Shown here in pieces: positions 36,684 through 44,810 of a DNA stretch of 64,000 nt (within the stretch, counting starts at the first letter, position 1; every line of letters begins with the position of its first letter). The translations under genes were made by a program, and so were the position numbers. Below the pieces are notes generated by a model, which searched no databases, had not been told where the DNA came from, and saw only the letters and a program-made list of their open reading frames with translations. Origin of the DNA: Mucilaginibacter pedocola (GTDB lineage Bacteria; Bacteroidota; Bacteroidia; Sphingobacteriales; Sphingobacteriaceae); assembly GCF_002013915.1 (NCBI RefSeq), contig NZ_MBTF01000001.1:124001-188000 (forward strand), read 5' to 3'.

Positions 36684-37652
36684 ATGAGGACACCCAAATT
36701 ACTCCGCATTTTATTATTTCTACCGTTAATTATTTCCTGCACATCAAATAAAAACAAAGTACCTGTTGTTGGTTTTGTTGATGCTTTTGAGGATGCCACT
36801 ATTGCCCAGGCTAAGGATGGTTTTGTTGCCGCGCTGAAAGCTAATGGCTTTAGCGAAGAACAAAAGAATATCGAAATAAAATACAGTAACGCGCAGGGGA
36901 GTATACCCACACTGGCTACCATTGTAAACCAGTTCGTGTCGCAAAATGTAGACCTGCTGGCTACATCAACCACGCTATCCACCGTGGCGGCCATTCAAAA
37001 AACTAAAACCATCCCGATCTTCCAAATGGTATCGCCAACGCCGGAGCGTATGAAGGTTGCAGATGCGCAGGGTAAAGGCCCGGCCAACTTGTTTGGAACA
37101 ATGGAGGAGTTAAATTATATAGATACTTCTTTCGCTATCATTCCAAAACTGTTAAAGCCCAAAGGTGCACAGTTAACCATAGGGATGATATACAACCAAA
37201 GTGAACCGCAATCTGCCGATGCACTGGCGCGTATACAAGGGCTTGCCGCAAAGTTGAATGTTAAAATAGTAGCACTTCCGTTAAATTCATCTGCCGATGC
37301 ACAACTGGTAACGCAAGCGTTGTTGAGCAAGGGTATAGATGCTTTTTTTGCCAATCCGGATAATACTGTTTTCGCCGCCTTTGAAACCATCCTGAAAAGC
37401 TGTAACGAACATAACGTGCCCATTTTTACCAGCGAGGCGGGTTTGGTGCAGCGTGGTGCGGTAGCGGCCTTTGGTGCTGATATTTACCAGTGGGGTTACC
37501 AAAGCGGGTTGCAGGCCGCGCAGTTCCTGAAAACACACAAAACCGACGGACTGAAGCTGGAGATGGTGAAAGTGCGCAAGCGCGTTTATAACCAAGTCGC
37601 TGCCAAAAAATACAACATTGCCATACCGGCCGATTATACCGCTGTAAAATAA
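36684..37652 (+). CDS. ABC transporter substrate-binding lipoprotein (TrpX-like, ABC_sub_bind)
   Basis: The 322-residue product has a lipoprotein signal (LPLIISC, Cys near 19) and the two-lobed ABC_sub_bind fold. Its motifs include GFVDAFEDATIAQAKDGFV, IEIKYSNAQGS, VDLLATSTTLSTVAAIQKTK and FTSEAGLVQRGAVAAFGAD. Proteins of this family bind aromatic amino acids in TrpXYZ systems or other small ligands; the ligand here is not proven. It is the first gene of a three-gene operon in which the stop overlaps the permease start by one base (TAATG). Confidence 0.92.
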   Translation: MRTPKLLRILLFLPLIISCTSNKNKVPVVGFVDAFEDATIAQAKDGFVAALKANGFSEEQKNIEIKYSNAQGSIPTLATIVNQFVSQNVDLLATSTTLSTVAAIQKTKTIPIFQMVSPTPERMKVADAQGKGPANLFGTMEELNYIDTSFAIIPKLLKPKGAQLTIGMIYNQSEPQSADALARIQGLAAKLNVKIVALPLNSSADAQLVTQALLSKGIDAFFANPDNTVFAAFETILKSCNEHNVPIFTSEAGLVQRGAVAAFGADIYQWGYQSGLQAAQFLKTHKTDGLKLEMVKVRKRVYNQVAAKKYNIAIPADYTAVK

Positions 37653-38518
37653 TGGGGCTTTACTTAACCGCTTTATTGCAGGGGCTTTGTTTTGCGGGGA
37701 TAGCCTTTGGCATATACATCTCCATGAAGATATTCAACATCCCCGATATAACTACCGATGGCAGCTACACCCTCGGCGGCGTGGTAACGGGCGTTATGCT
37801 CACAAGCCACCAGCCGGGCTGGTTTATCATGCTTGCTGTGATAGGGGCAGGGGCGGCTGCGGGAGCGCTCACGGGCATCATCCACACTAAACTGAAAATT
37901 AATGCCCTGCTGGCGGGGATACTGGTGATGACGGCGCTGTACTCGGTTAACCTCACCATTTTGGGGCGATCGAATATGCCTTTATTGAACCTGCCTACCT
38001 TGTTCTCTGCCTTAAATATCTTAACCGATCCTAACCAAAACTCGCTAATTATCCTTGCGGTATTTGTAGCTGCACTTACGCTTATTATTGGTTACTTATT
38101 GAAGACCGATTTCGGCATAGCCATGCGCGCCACAGGCAGCAGCGAGCAAATGATACGCGCATTGGGTGTAAATACGGATAGAATGAAGATAATCGGCCTG
38201 GCTATTGCCAACGCTTTAACGGCGCTTAGCGGATACCTAATAGCCCAGTTTCAGGGCTTTGCCGATATCAGTATGGGGATAGGCGTGGTGATCATCGGCC
38301 TTGGCTCGGTTATTATTGCCGAAACTATTATCAACTGGTTGCGCATTACTTCGGTATGGCTCAGTTTGGTGCTGGTGCTGGCGGGGGCGGCAATATTCCA
38401 GTGGGTATTGGCATTTACGTTGGATATTGGCGTTAACCCTAATATGCTTAAAGTGGCCACATCGGTTTTTGTATTGATTATTGTGGGCCTGCCACGTTTA
38501 ACCTCCCGCAACGCATGA
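37652..38518 (+). CDS. ABC transporter permease (BPD_transp_2 type)
   Basis: The 288-residue inner-membrane protein has about eight hydrophobic helices and the loop RATGSSEQMIRALGVNTDRMKI near residues 163-185. That loop contacts the ATPase in LivH/RbsC-like permeases. Its ATG shares a base with the stop codon of the substrate-binding gene, and its stop overlaps the ATPase start (ATGA at 38515-38518). The three genes are therefore translated as a coupled unit. In TrpXYZ-type transporters this is the single permease that forms a homodimer. Confidence 0.92.
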   Translation: MGLYLTALLQGLCFAGIAFGIYISMKIFNIPDITTDGSYTLGGVVTGVMLTSHQPGWFIMLAVIGAGAAAGALTGIIHTKLKINALLAGILVMTALYSVNLTILGRSNMPLLNLPTLFSALNILTDPNQNSLIILAVFVAALTLIIGYLLKTDFGIAMRATGSSEQMIRALGVNTDRMKIIGLAIANALTALSGYLIAQFQGFADISMGIGVVIIGLGSVIIAETIINWLRITSVWLSLVLVLAGAAIFQWVLAFTLDIGVNPNMLKVATSVFVLIIVGLPRLTSRNA

Positions 38519-39264
38519 TAGAGCTAATGAACATCAGCAAAACGTTTAACGCGGGGAAAGCTAACGAAGTGAAGGCATTGCAGAAGCTAAGCCTGAATAT
38601 AGAAGAAGGAGAGTTTGTGGTGATAGTTGGTGCTAATGGCTCGGGCAAAACAACTTTGCTTAACCTTATGGCTGGTACAGTAATACCCGATACTGGCAGC
38701 ATTACCATAGCCGGAAACGATGCTACTAAACTGGCCGAATATGGCCGCAGCAAATGGATTGCCCGCATTTTTCAGAACCCGCTGCTGGGTACCGCTGCCG
38801 ACCTGAGTATTGTAGATAACTTTCGACTGGCAGCCCTGCGCACCAAAAGTAAAGGACTAACCATTGGCAAAAATGAAGCCTTTAAAAAACAGGTGCAGGA
38901 AAAAATAGCCACCCTGGGCATGGGGCTCGAAAATAAAATAGAACAACCTATTGGCACACTATCAGGCGGGCAACGGCAGGCGCTTACCCTGCTGATGAGC
39001 GTGATGGACGAATGCAAGATATTACTACTTGACGAACCTACGGCAGCCCTCGACCCACGCTCTGCAGAAACGGTTATGCGCACTGCCGAAGCCTTGATAA
39101 AGGAATATAAGCTAACCGCTATACTGGTGACACATAATTTAAAAGATGCCGCACAGTACGGCAGCCGCATTATTCAAATGGGTGAGGGAGAAGTGCTAAA
39201 GAATATTTCGGCTAAAGAAAAAGCTAAACTGAAACAGGCCGAATTGTACGAGTGGTTCGGTTAA
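38515..39264 (+). CDS. ABC transporter ATP-binding protein
   Basis: The 249-residue ATPase shows all motor motifs: Walker A VGANGSGKTT near residues 38-47, Q-loop FQNPLLG, signature LSGGQRQAL near 148-156, Walker B ILLLDEPTAAL near 168-178 and the switch His in VTHNLKD. It supplies energy to the permease whose gene overlaps it by 4 nt. The FQNPLLGT and LSGGQRQALTLLM patterns are the ones seen in TrpZ-like importers. It is cytosolic, attached to the membrane complex. Confidence 0.93.
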   Translation: MIELMNISKTFNAGKANEVKALQKLSLNIEEGEFVVIVGANGSGKTTLLNLMAGTVIPDTGSITIAGNDATKLAEYGRSKWIARIFQNPLLGTAADLSIVDNFRLAALRTKSKGLTIGKNEAFKKQVQEKIATLGMGLENKIEQPIGTLSGGQRQALTLLMSVMDECKILLLDEPTAALDPRSAETVMRTAEALIKEYKLTAILVTHNLKDAAQYGSRIIQMGEGEVLKNISAKEKAKLKQAELYEWFG

Positions 39265-39300
39265 AATTTTTGGCAAAGTAATTGTATAGCTTTAATTACT

Positions 39301-39546
39301 ATGAAAAACATTACTTTCCAAAACATATCCGACTCTTACCAACTGGTAAGCGGCGCAAAAATAAAAAGCAAAAAATATGACGAAGTGTATGAGCTGGGTG
39401 CTTATGATGGCAACAAACGCGGCTATACCATGTACGCCTTCGAGAACGGCTTGCGCTTTGACGACTTCGCCGTAATTATCTCCGAATACGAACTGATGGA
39501 CAATTACCAGATAGAGGTAGTAAAAGCCAACAAACTGGCAGCGTAA
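39301..39546 (+). CDS. Small hypothetical protein
   Basis: I do not recognise this 81-residue protein. It lacks a signal peptide and is rich in Tyr, Lys and Asp (KIKSKKYDEVYELGAYDGNK). It looks like a compact beta-rich domain with a short helix at the end. It begins 36 nt after the ABC ATPase gene on the same strand, so it may be read through from that operon, though no family link explains this. Confidence 0.6.
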   Translation: MKNITFQNISDSYQLVSGAKIKSKKYDEVYELGAYDGNKRGYTMYAFENGLRFDDFAVIISEYELMDNYQIEVVKANKLAA

Positions 39547-40069
39547 ATTTCTGAATCAGAATTTACAGAATTTTAGAATTTACAGGATGTATTGTGTTGA
39601 GTGTGGCGTGCTCATATAACAAAAGTCATGCTGAAATCTTTTCAGCACCCCATCATACAAGTAGCCACTATAATTAGACGGCTCGTTGCTCTGCGTCTTG
39701 GAAAGGCGAATATCCTGCGTTTCTAAAACATATCGGTTCAGTCAATCCAACATCAGTATAATTCAAAAAAAATCCTGTAAAATCTCTCAATCCTGAAATC
39801 CTGTCAAAAAATCACGCCCCTCACTGCAAATCGTGTTGCATAATTCCCTCATCCTGTTTATCTTCGCGCCATAAATAATTACTCCGATGCTATTTAATAA
39901 CTCATACCGCACCACCATTATGCTGCCCATGGGCACGCAGCGGGAGAGTTTTGCATCAAGGATCCACTTCTCTTCATAGTACTCCGGCTTAAATCGGAAT
40001 AATCAAATTTTAATTTCTTACTGAAACAATGCCTTTTGGTATTTGCCTTAGGCACACCATTTTATTTTT
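39547..40069. other. Repeat-filled intergenic region
   Basis: This 523-bp space holds AT-rich GAATTTACAG-type repeats near 39550-39590, copy B of the 44-bp hairpin repeat (39625-39668) and an AATCCTGTAAAATC-type repeat (about 39767-39815) also seen near 53.9 and 54.2 kb. A 30-codon frame at 39888-39980 (MLFNNSYRTTIML) has a weak TATCTTCG promoter-like sequence before it. It is too short to call a gene. Confidence 0.6.
39625..39668 (-). repeat. 44-bp dispersed hairpin repeat, copy B
   Basis: Read on the minus strand it has the same 21-nt lead as copy A, then the stem-loop TGCTGAAAAGATTTCAGCA and TGAC. Two stem positions differ from copy A on both sides at once, so pairing is preserved. Confidence 0.85.
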
Positions 40070-40591
40070 ATGGACACTTATTATACTATTGAAGAAAAGT
40101 ATTTGCAGGCTGTTGATGAGCTTTCGTATGGCGAAACGCCCAAAGCACTCAATTTGCTTAACGCGATAATTGCCGACGATGCTACTTACGCCCGCGCGCA
40201 CCATCAGCTGGGTAAAATATATTACTACGATCTACAAGATTACCAAACTGCAGGCTTCCATTTTAAAACCTGTATGCAACTGGAGCCCTCGTTTCCTGAT
40301 AATTACTACCATTATTTAAGCCTGGTGGTATTCCTTAAAATGGAACGGCAGGTTGCTGCGATCGCGGCAAAAGCGCTGGAGGTTCCCGGGGTGGGTATTG
40401 ATGAGGTTTATGGCCTGCTGGGCCTTTTTGCCGAAAAAAATATGGAATGGCAGAAAGCCTTACAAGCTTATCGAAATGCTTATATGGCATCTACTGATAA
40501 ATCTATGCACGATGAATACAAAGAGTCCATCGTGCGTGTAAAAGATAAAATGCAGCAGCGTGATGCCTACGTATACACCTTGGCCGAATAA
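40070..40591 (+). CDS. TPR-repeat protein
   Basis: The 173-residue protein is helical with tetratricopeptide-like repeats. ALNLLNAIIADDATYARAHHQLGKIYYYDLQDYQTAGFHFKTCMQLEPSF at about 25-75 shows the A-x2-L/G-x2-Y pattern and the terminal LEPS; a weaker repeat covers about 105-145. It has no signal peptide, so it is likely cytosolic and works as a protein-interaction scaffold. Family-specific function is unknown. It stands alone and ends in a strong bidirectional terminator. Confidence 0.8.
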   Translation: MDTYYTIEEKYLQAVDELSYGETPKALNLLNAIIADDATYARAHHQLGKIYYYDLQDYQTAGFHFKTCMQLEPSFPDNYYHYLSLVVFLKMERQVAAIAAKALEVPGVGIDEVYGLLGLFAEKNMEWQKALQAYRNAYMASTDKSMHDEYKESIVRVKDKMQQRDAYVYTLAE

Positions 40592-40630
40592 AAAAAGAGC
40601 GGTTGGCTTTTATGGCCAACCGCTCTTTTT
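40592..40630. terminator. Bidirectional terminator
   Basis: AAAAAGAGCGGTTGGC and GCCAACCGCTCTTTTT are perfect 16-bp arms around a 7-nt loop. It serves the TPR gene and the converging sugar dehydrogenase gene. Confidence 0.95.
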
Positions 40631-40644
40631 GCAAATTTCAAATG

Positions 40645-41943
40645 TTACTTCTTATAACTTATCTTATAAATGGTCCCTTTAACATCATCGGTTACATATA
40701 GTGAACCATCGGGGCCTTGTGCTAAACCGCAGGGGCGGTGTGTAGCAGCACCTTTTGCGGTATTTTCTGCCGAACCCGAAAAGCCATCAGCAAATACTTC
40801 CATCGGGCCATCGGCTTTACCATCTTTTAACGGTTGGAATACTACAAAGTAGCCTGCCTGTGGTTCAGGAGCGCGGTTCCACGAACCGTGGAAGGCGATG
40901 AAAGCACCATTCTTATATTTCTCCGGGAACTGGCTGCCGGTATAAAACAGCAAACCGTTAGGTGCAAGGTGGCCCGGGAAGGCTGCGGCAGGGTCAATAA
41001 ATTTACTGTCGCCTTCTTTTTTACCATCGCCGCCATATTCGGGCATTACAATTTTCTTTTTCTGCTCTTGGTCGTAGTATACATAAGGCCAGCCTGCATT
41101 ATCGCCTTTGTTCATCGCAAACATACACTCGGCCGGTAATATCGACGATTGCTTTTCGGTGTAAAGCGCAGGCCAGTTATCGTGCAGTTGGTCGCGGCCA
41201 TGTTGCATTACAAAAAGCTGGTTGCGGGTTTTGTTCCAGTCCATACCCACTACATTGCGTAAGCCAGTTGCGTAGCGTACGCCGTCTTTATAGGTTTGGT
41301 TAAGCTTATCGGCTTTAAATTGCCATATACCGGCAGCCGAATCGAGAATAGGGCAGCCCTGCTGGCCCGGCGATTCTTTCGTACGGTCTTTCACCTGGCA
41401 GGAGTTAGAGTAGGCACCTATGTTTACATACAGGTTACCTGCATCGTCCAATAATATCGCTTTGGCTTCGTGCTGGTGGCGTGCCAATAAGCCGGTTACT
41501 ATCTTTTCGGGTGCATCGGGGTTTTCTACCTCGTTGTTTGCGTTCAGTTTAAAACGGTATACTTCTTCGTCAGACGAGGCATATAAATAGCCATTCTTCA
41601 AATAAATGCCCGTACCATCAAACGTACCAAAGGATTTTTTTACCTCGGCGGCACCGTTGGCTTCAGTTAAATATAATATACCTGCATTACCACCCGCGCT
41701 TTTGTGCTTTACGTAAATGCCGCCTTGCGGACTAATGGCAATATGCCTTACGCTGCCCAGATCGTGTGCAATAACTGCAGCAGTGAAGCCCGCCGGAAGG
41801 GTAAGGTTTGCAGCGGTATCTGCTGCGGTGGTGTCGGCTTTTTCGGCGGTTTTGGTTTTATCGCCGTTGCAAGCCGTAAACAGCAGCCCGAACGATGCCA
41901 TTGCCACCAGGGGCAAAAGCCTTAGAGGTTTGAGAGTTTTCAT
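40645..41943 (-). CDS. PQQ-dependent sugar dehydrogenase-like lipoprotein (GSDH/sorbosone dehydrogenase type)
   Basis: The start is set at the ATG at 41943, giving MKTLKPLRLLPLVAMASFGLL and a lipobox Cys near residue 25 (LLFTACNGD). The 432-residue protein is a six-bladed propeller of the soluble glucose/sorbosone dehydrogenase family. Its markers include ATGLRNVVGMDWNKTRNQLFV, HGRDQLHDNWP and the C-terminal HRPCGLAQGPDGSLYVTDD. Family members oxidise sugars in the periplasm with PQQ and calcium, but many Bacteroidota homologues lack proof of PQQ binding. An LPPAD-rich spacer follows the lipid anchor. The gene is solitary. Confidence 0.9.
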   Translation of the reverse strand: MKTLKPLRLLPLVAMASFGLLFTACNGDKTKTAEKADTTAADTAANLTLPAGFTAAVIAHDLGSVRHIAISPQGGIYVKHKSAGGNAGILYLTEANGAAEVKKSFGTFDGTGIYLKNGYLYASSDEEVYRFKLNANNEVENPDAPEKIVTGLLARHQHEAKAILLDDAGNLYVNIGAYSNSCQVKDRTKESPGQQGCPILDSAAGIWQFKADKLNQTYKDGVRYATGLRNVVGMDWNKTRNQLFVMQHGRDQLHDNWPALYTEKQSSILPAECMFAMNKGDNAGWPYVYYDQEQKKKIVMPEYGGDGKKEGDSKFIDPAAAFPGHLAPNGLLFYTGSQFPEKYKNGAFIAFHGSWNRAPEPQAGYFVVFQPLKDGKADGPMEVFADGFSGSAENTAKGAATHRPCGLAQGPDGSLYVTDDVKGTIYKISYKK

Positions 41944-42234
41944 ATAGTGGTTGTGAGTTTTACCCAAATTAACTTATAATACAGCGTATACCGAAATGTG
42001 TTTGAGACCTCGGAGCAACAATTTTGTTATCGTAAAGGGTATATTTTTTATGGCACAGGGCGATATAACAAATTGCTAAATCGTTTCTTGTTTTTAGTTA
42101 TTGAAATATTATATCGATTTTAATTCAGTTAATAAAATTATATTTTGCGTGTGTTTTGGTATGTGATATTATCGTTTATTGGGATTAAACCTTGGTTTAG
42201 ATAGCACGTCATAGATGTATAAAATTTAAACGCG
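41944..42234. other. AT-rich divergent promoter region
   Basis: The 291-bp space between the divergent sugar dehydrogenase gene and the 42235 gene is AT-rich. It contains the inverted repeat TAAACCTTGGTTTA at 42186-42199, 35 nt before the downstream start. I see no exact TAnnTTTG element. Confidence 0.45.
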
Positions 42235-43143
42235 ATGAAAAAGATATATTTATTATCGGCAATGGTTTTAGCCGGTTTGTTTGCCAACAAAGCTGAGGCC
42301 CAAATATCCATACATATAGGCTTAAATATTCCCCCAAGGCCGGTGTACGTACCCGCACCGCAACCCGTTGTTTATGACGACGTTTTTGATGACAGCGATG
42401 ACTACTACTACCTGCCCGAGGTTGAAGCTTACTACAGCATACCACTGCATTGCTACTTTTATAACGACGGCAGCCGCTGGATACGCGCACAATACTTACC
42501 AGGCGCATACCGCAATTACGATTGGCGTACCGCTCGCAGGTTCGAGGTTCGTGGCCGCAGGCCATACATGAACCACGACGTATACCGTGGCCGCTGGGGT
42601 GGTAACCCCTACCGTGGCGACTGGAACCGCCGCAACAACGATTACGCCAACCGCGGCGATTATGGTAGAAACAACGGCGGAAACTGGGGCCGCAACGACG
42701 ACCGCGGCCGTTACGGCCGTAACGACAACCGTGGCTGGGGCGACCGAAACGATAATCGTGGTAGCTGGGGCCGCGGCAAGGACCGTGACGATGACCGCAA
42801 CAAAGGCGGCTACAACCAACCCGACAGAAACCAGGGCGGTGGCCGTGGTGGCTGGGGTGGCCAAAACGGTCAGCAACAATACCCTCAGCAGCCATCAAAC
42901 GGTGGTAACCAGGGCGGCCAACACGGCGGCTGGGGTGGCCAGCAAGGCGGCGGGCAGCAACAACAACCTTCACAGCCAAGTAATAATGGCGGCCAACATG
43001 GCGGCTGGGGCGGCCAGCAAGGCGGCGGTAACCAAAACGGCGGAGGCGGGCAGGATAGGGGCAACCGTGGCGGTGGCCAAATAGCCCAAAACGACAGACC
43101 AAGCCCAAGGCAAGGTGGCTTTATGCGCCCCGGGCGGTTCTAA
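42235..43143 (+). CDS. Secreted Gly/Asn/Arg/Gln-rich low-complexity protein
   Basis: The 302-residue product has a signal peptide (LFANKAEAQISI, cleavage near 22) and a conserved-looking N-terminal part to about residue 115 with many Tyr (DDYYYLPEVEAYYSIP; RWIRAQYLPGAYRNYDW). From about residue 118 it becomes low complexity. RN-rich repeats (GDYGRNNGGNWGRNDDRGR) give way to two copies of GGQHGGWGGQQGGG separated by a Gln/Pro stretch. The N-terminal part resembles short secreted Bacteroidota proteins of unknown role. The tail is positively charged and flexible and could bind polyanions; that is inference. A strong terminator follows. Confidence 0.85.
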   Translation: MKKIYLLSAMVLAGLFANKAEAQISIHIGLNIPPRPVYVPAPQPVVYDDVFDDSDDYYYLPEVEAYYSIPLHCYFYNDGSRWIRAQYLPGAYRNYDWRTARRFEVRGRRPYMNHDVYRGRWGGNPYRGDWNRRNNDYANRGDYGRNNGGNWGRNDDRGRYGRNDNRGWGDRNDNRGSWGRGKDRDDDRNKGGYNQPDRNQGGGRGGWGGQNGQQQYPQQPSNGGNQGGQHGGWGGQQGGGQQQQPSQPSNNGGQHGGWGGQQGGGNQNGGGGQDRGNRGGGQIAQNDRPSPRQGGFMRPGRF

Positions 43144-43171
43144 AAAGCAATATCCCTAACATATATAAATG

Positions 43172-43212
43172 AAGAGGCTGTATCATACATCATGATCAGC
43201 CTCTTTTTTTTA
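43172..43212 (+). terminator. Rho-independent terminator
   Basis: AAGAGGCTG and CAGCCTCTT are perfect arms and run into eight or more T residues. It ends the transcript of the low-complexity secreted protein. Confidence 0.9.
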
Positions 43213-43259
43213 CAAATGAACGGCAATACCGTACATCGCAAAATCAGTAATTTTATATT

Positions 43260-43847
43260 ATGAATGATTTTGATTCGATATTAAATAACATCAGCCGTTT
43301 TATACAACTCGGACAATCAGAAACAGATGAGTTTATTTCGCATCTGAAAATTGTTCGCATTAAAAGGAAACAACAAATTGTACAGCCTGATTTTGTTTGT
43401 AAATACCGAACGTATGTTGTTTCAGGTGCTTTGAAAGCTTACATCATCGACCCTGAAGATGGCCAGGAACATGTTATAGGCTTGGCTATTGATGACTGGT
43501 GGATCTCTGATTTTTCGAGTTACATTAACCAGAAGCCTGCCACTTTTTTTGTGGAAGCGGTAGAAGACTCCATAATCATACAGCTGAGCTTTGAAAATGA
43601 ACAAAAGCTATATGATCAGATTCCCAAGTTTGAACGTTTCTTCAGGCTGCACGCGCAACGCACAGCAGCTGGTATGCAAAAAAGAATGTTATCGAGCATC
43701 AGTAAAACTGCGGAAGAACGGTTTGAGGAATTGTCGGGCCGATACCCAAAATTTCTGTTGAAATTCCCGCAATATGTAATTGCGTCTTATTTAGGTATTA
43801 CCACCCAATTCCTTTCCAGGATCAGAAATAATCGCTCGAAAAGTTAA
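43260..43847 (+). CDS. Crp/Fnr-family transcriptional regulator
   Basis: The 195-residue protein has a cyclic-nucleotide-binding-like beta-barrel at about 20-115 (RIKRKQQIVQPDFVCKYRTYVVSGALKAY) and a long dimer helix. The compact C-terminal helix-turn-helix is QYVIASYLGITTQFLSRIRNN. The length and the ASYLGIT...LSRIR ending are normal for the Bacteroidota group of Crp-like regulators. cAMP-contact residues are not conserved as in E. coli Crp, so the effector is unknown. An SDR gene follows, with a Crp-like palindrome between the two. Confidence 0.92.
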   Translation: MNDFDSILNNISRFIQLGQSETDEFISHLKIVRIKRKQQIVQPDFVCKYRTYVVSGALKAYIIDPEDGQEHVIGLAIDDWWISDFSSYINQKPATFFVEAVEDSIIIQLSFENEQKLYDQIPKFERFFRLHAQRTAAGMQKRMLSSISKTAEERFEELSGRYPKFLLKFPQYVIASYLGITTQFLSRIRNNRSKS

Positions 43848-43913
43848 TGTAGTTTCATTATTTTTTGTAAAGTAGTAGATTTTCTGTAGTTGCCATTTGC
43901 CACAGTTTTGTAC

Positions 43914-43927
43914 TGTCAATATTGACA
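43914..43927 (+). promoter_or_regulatory. Crp-type operator candidate
   Basis: TGTCAATATTGACA is a perfect 14-bp palindrome located 20 bp before the SDR start and just after the Crp-family gene. Half-sites of the form TGTCA fit the Crp/Fnr binding pattern (TGTnA/TTGAn). Confidence 0.55.
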
Positions 43928-43947
43928 AAGAAAATTGATAAAAAACA

Positions 43948-44718
43948 ATGAAAAAATTAGAAAATAAAGTAGCCGTAATTACTGGTGGCAATAGCGGTAT
44001 AGGCTTTGGCATTGCAGAATCATTTAAAAATGAAGGTGCAGTGGGTTCCATTGTAGGCAGGACGCAAGCCACCATAGATAGCGCAGTTGCCCGCTTAGAT
44101 GGGAAATTCATCGGTATCCGCGCCGATGTTACCAAATTGGACGATCTCGAAAGTGTATTTAAGGAAACTGCCGATAAGTTTGGTAAGATAGATACGCTTG
44201 TTGTTAACGCGGGTGGCGCAGTAGAAGGCAATAAAATGGGCTCCGTTGCCGATATAGGCGAGGCCGATTTTGATGCTTACATCAACCTTAATATAAAGAG
44301 CGTTTATTTTACTGTGCATAAAGCACTGCCTTACATGAATGATGGCGGTTCTATCATATTAATAGGGTCGATAGCCGGACATCGCGCATTTCCCGGAATG
44401 TCGGTTTATGGCGCATCGAAAGCAGCGGTGATCTCTTTTGCGAGAGGATTTTCTTTGGACCTTTTGGACAGAAAAATCCGTGTTAATACTTTATCGCCGG
44501 GTACTATCGAAACACCTGTATTTGATAAGTTTATTCCCGAAGGACAAGTTGATGCCGTTAAAAAGATCTGGACGGATCTGATACCGGCAGGGCGCATTGG
44601 CGAGCCATCCGATATAGGCAATGCTGCCGTATTCCTGGCATCTGATGAATCGAGTTTTGTAGTAGGCACCGAACTCATATCAGACGGTGGGGTTACTAAT
44701 ATCACAATGTTTAAGTAA
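43948..44718 (+). CDS. Short-chain dehydrogenase/reductase (SDR)
   Basis: The 256-residue enzyme has GGNSGIGFG near residues 13-21, NAGGA near 83-87, Ser in LIGSIAGH and the active-site YGASK near 151-155. Its ending FVVGTELISDGGVTNI is the usual SDR C-terminus (GxxxxxDGG). It probably reduces a carbonyl with NADPH; the substrate is unknown. It is the fourth SDR of the window and follows a Crp-type regulator gene by 100 nt with a palindrome in between. A strong terminator follows. Confidence 0.92.
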   Translation: MKKLENKVAVITGGNSGIGFGIAESFKNEGAVGSIVGRTQATIDSAVARLDGKFIGIRADVTKLDDLESVFKETADKFGKIDTLVVNAGGAVEGNKMGSVADIGEADFDAYINLNIKSVYFTVHKALPYMNDGGSIILIGSIAGHRAFPGMSVYGASKAAVISFARGFSLDLLDRKIRVNTLSPGTIETPVFDKFIPEGQVDAVKKIWTDLIPAGRIGEPSDIGNAAVFLASDESSFVVGTELISDGGVTNITMFK

Positions 44719-44764
44719 CAACTGAGTGCAAATTCAGGATACAATTAATTACCGAATATATAAT

Positions 44765-44799
44765 AAAAGCGGCCTCCCGAAATTCAGGAGGCCGCTTTT
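44765..44799. terminator. Bidirectional terminator
   Basis: AAAAGCGGCCTCC and GGAGGCCGCTTTT are perfect 13-bp arms around a 9-nt loop. It separates the converging SDR and aldo-keto reductase genes. Confidence 0.95.
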
Positions 44800-44810
44800 G
44801 TTTTGGACTA

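Noticed and set aside
42209..43108. 299-codon minus-strand frame opposite the low-complexity secreted protein
   Set aside because: Its Arg/His/Gly composition is the complement of the Gly/Asn/Arg repeats; the plus-strand frame has a signal peptide and terminator.
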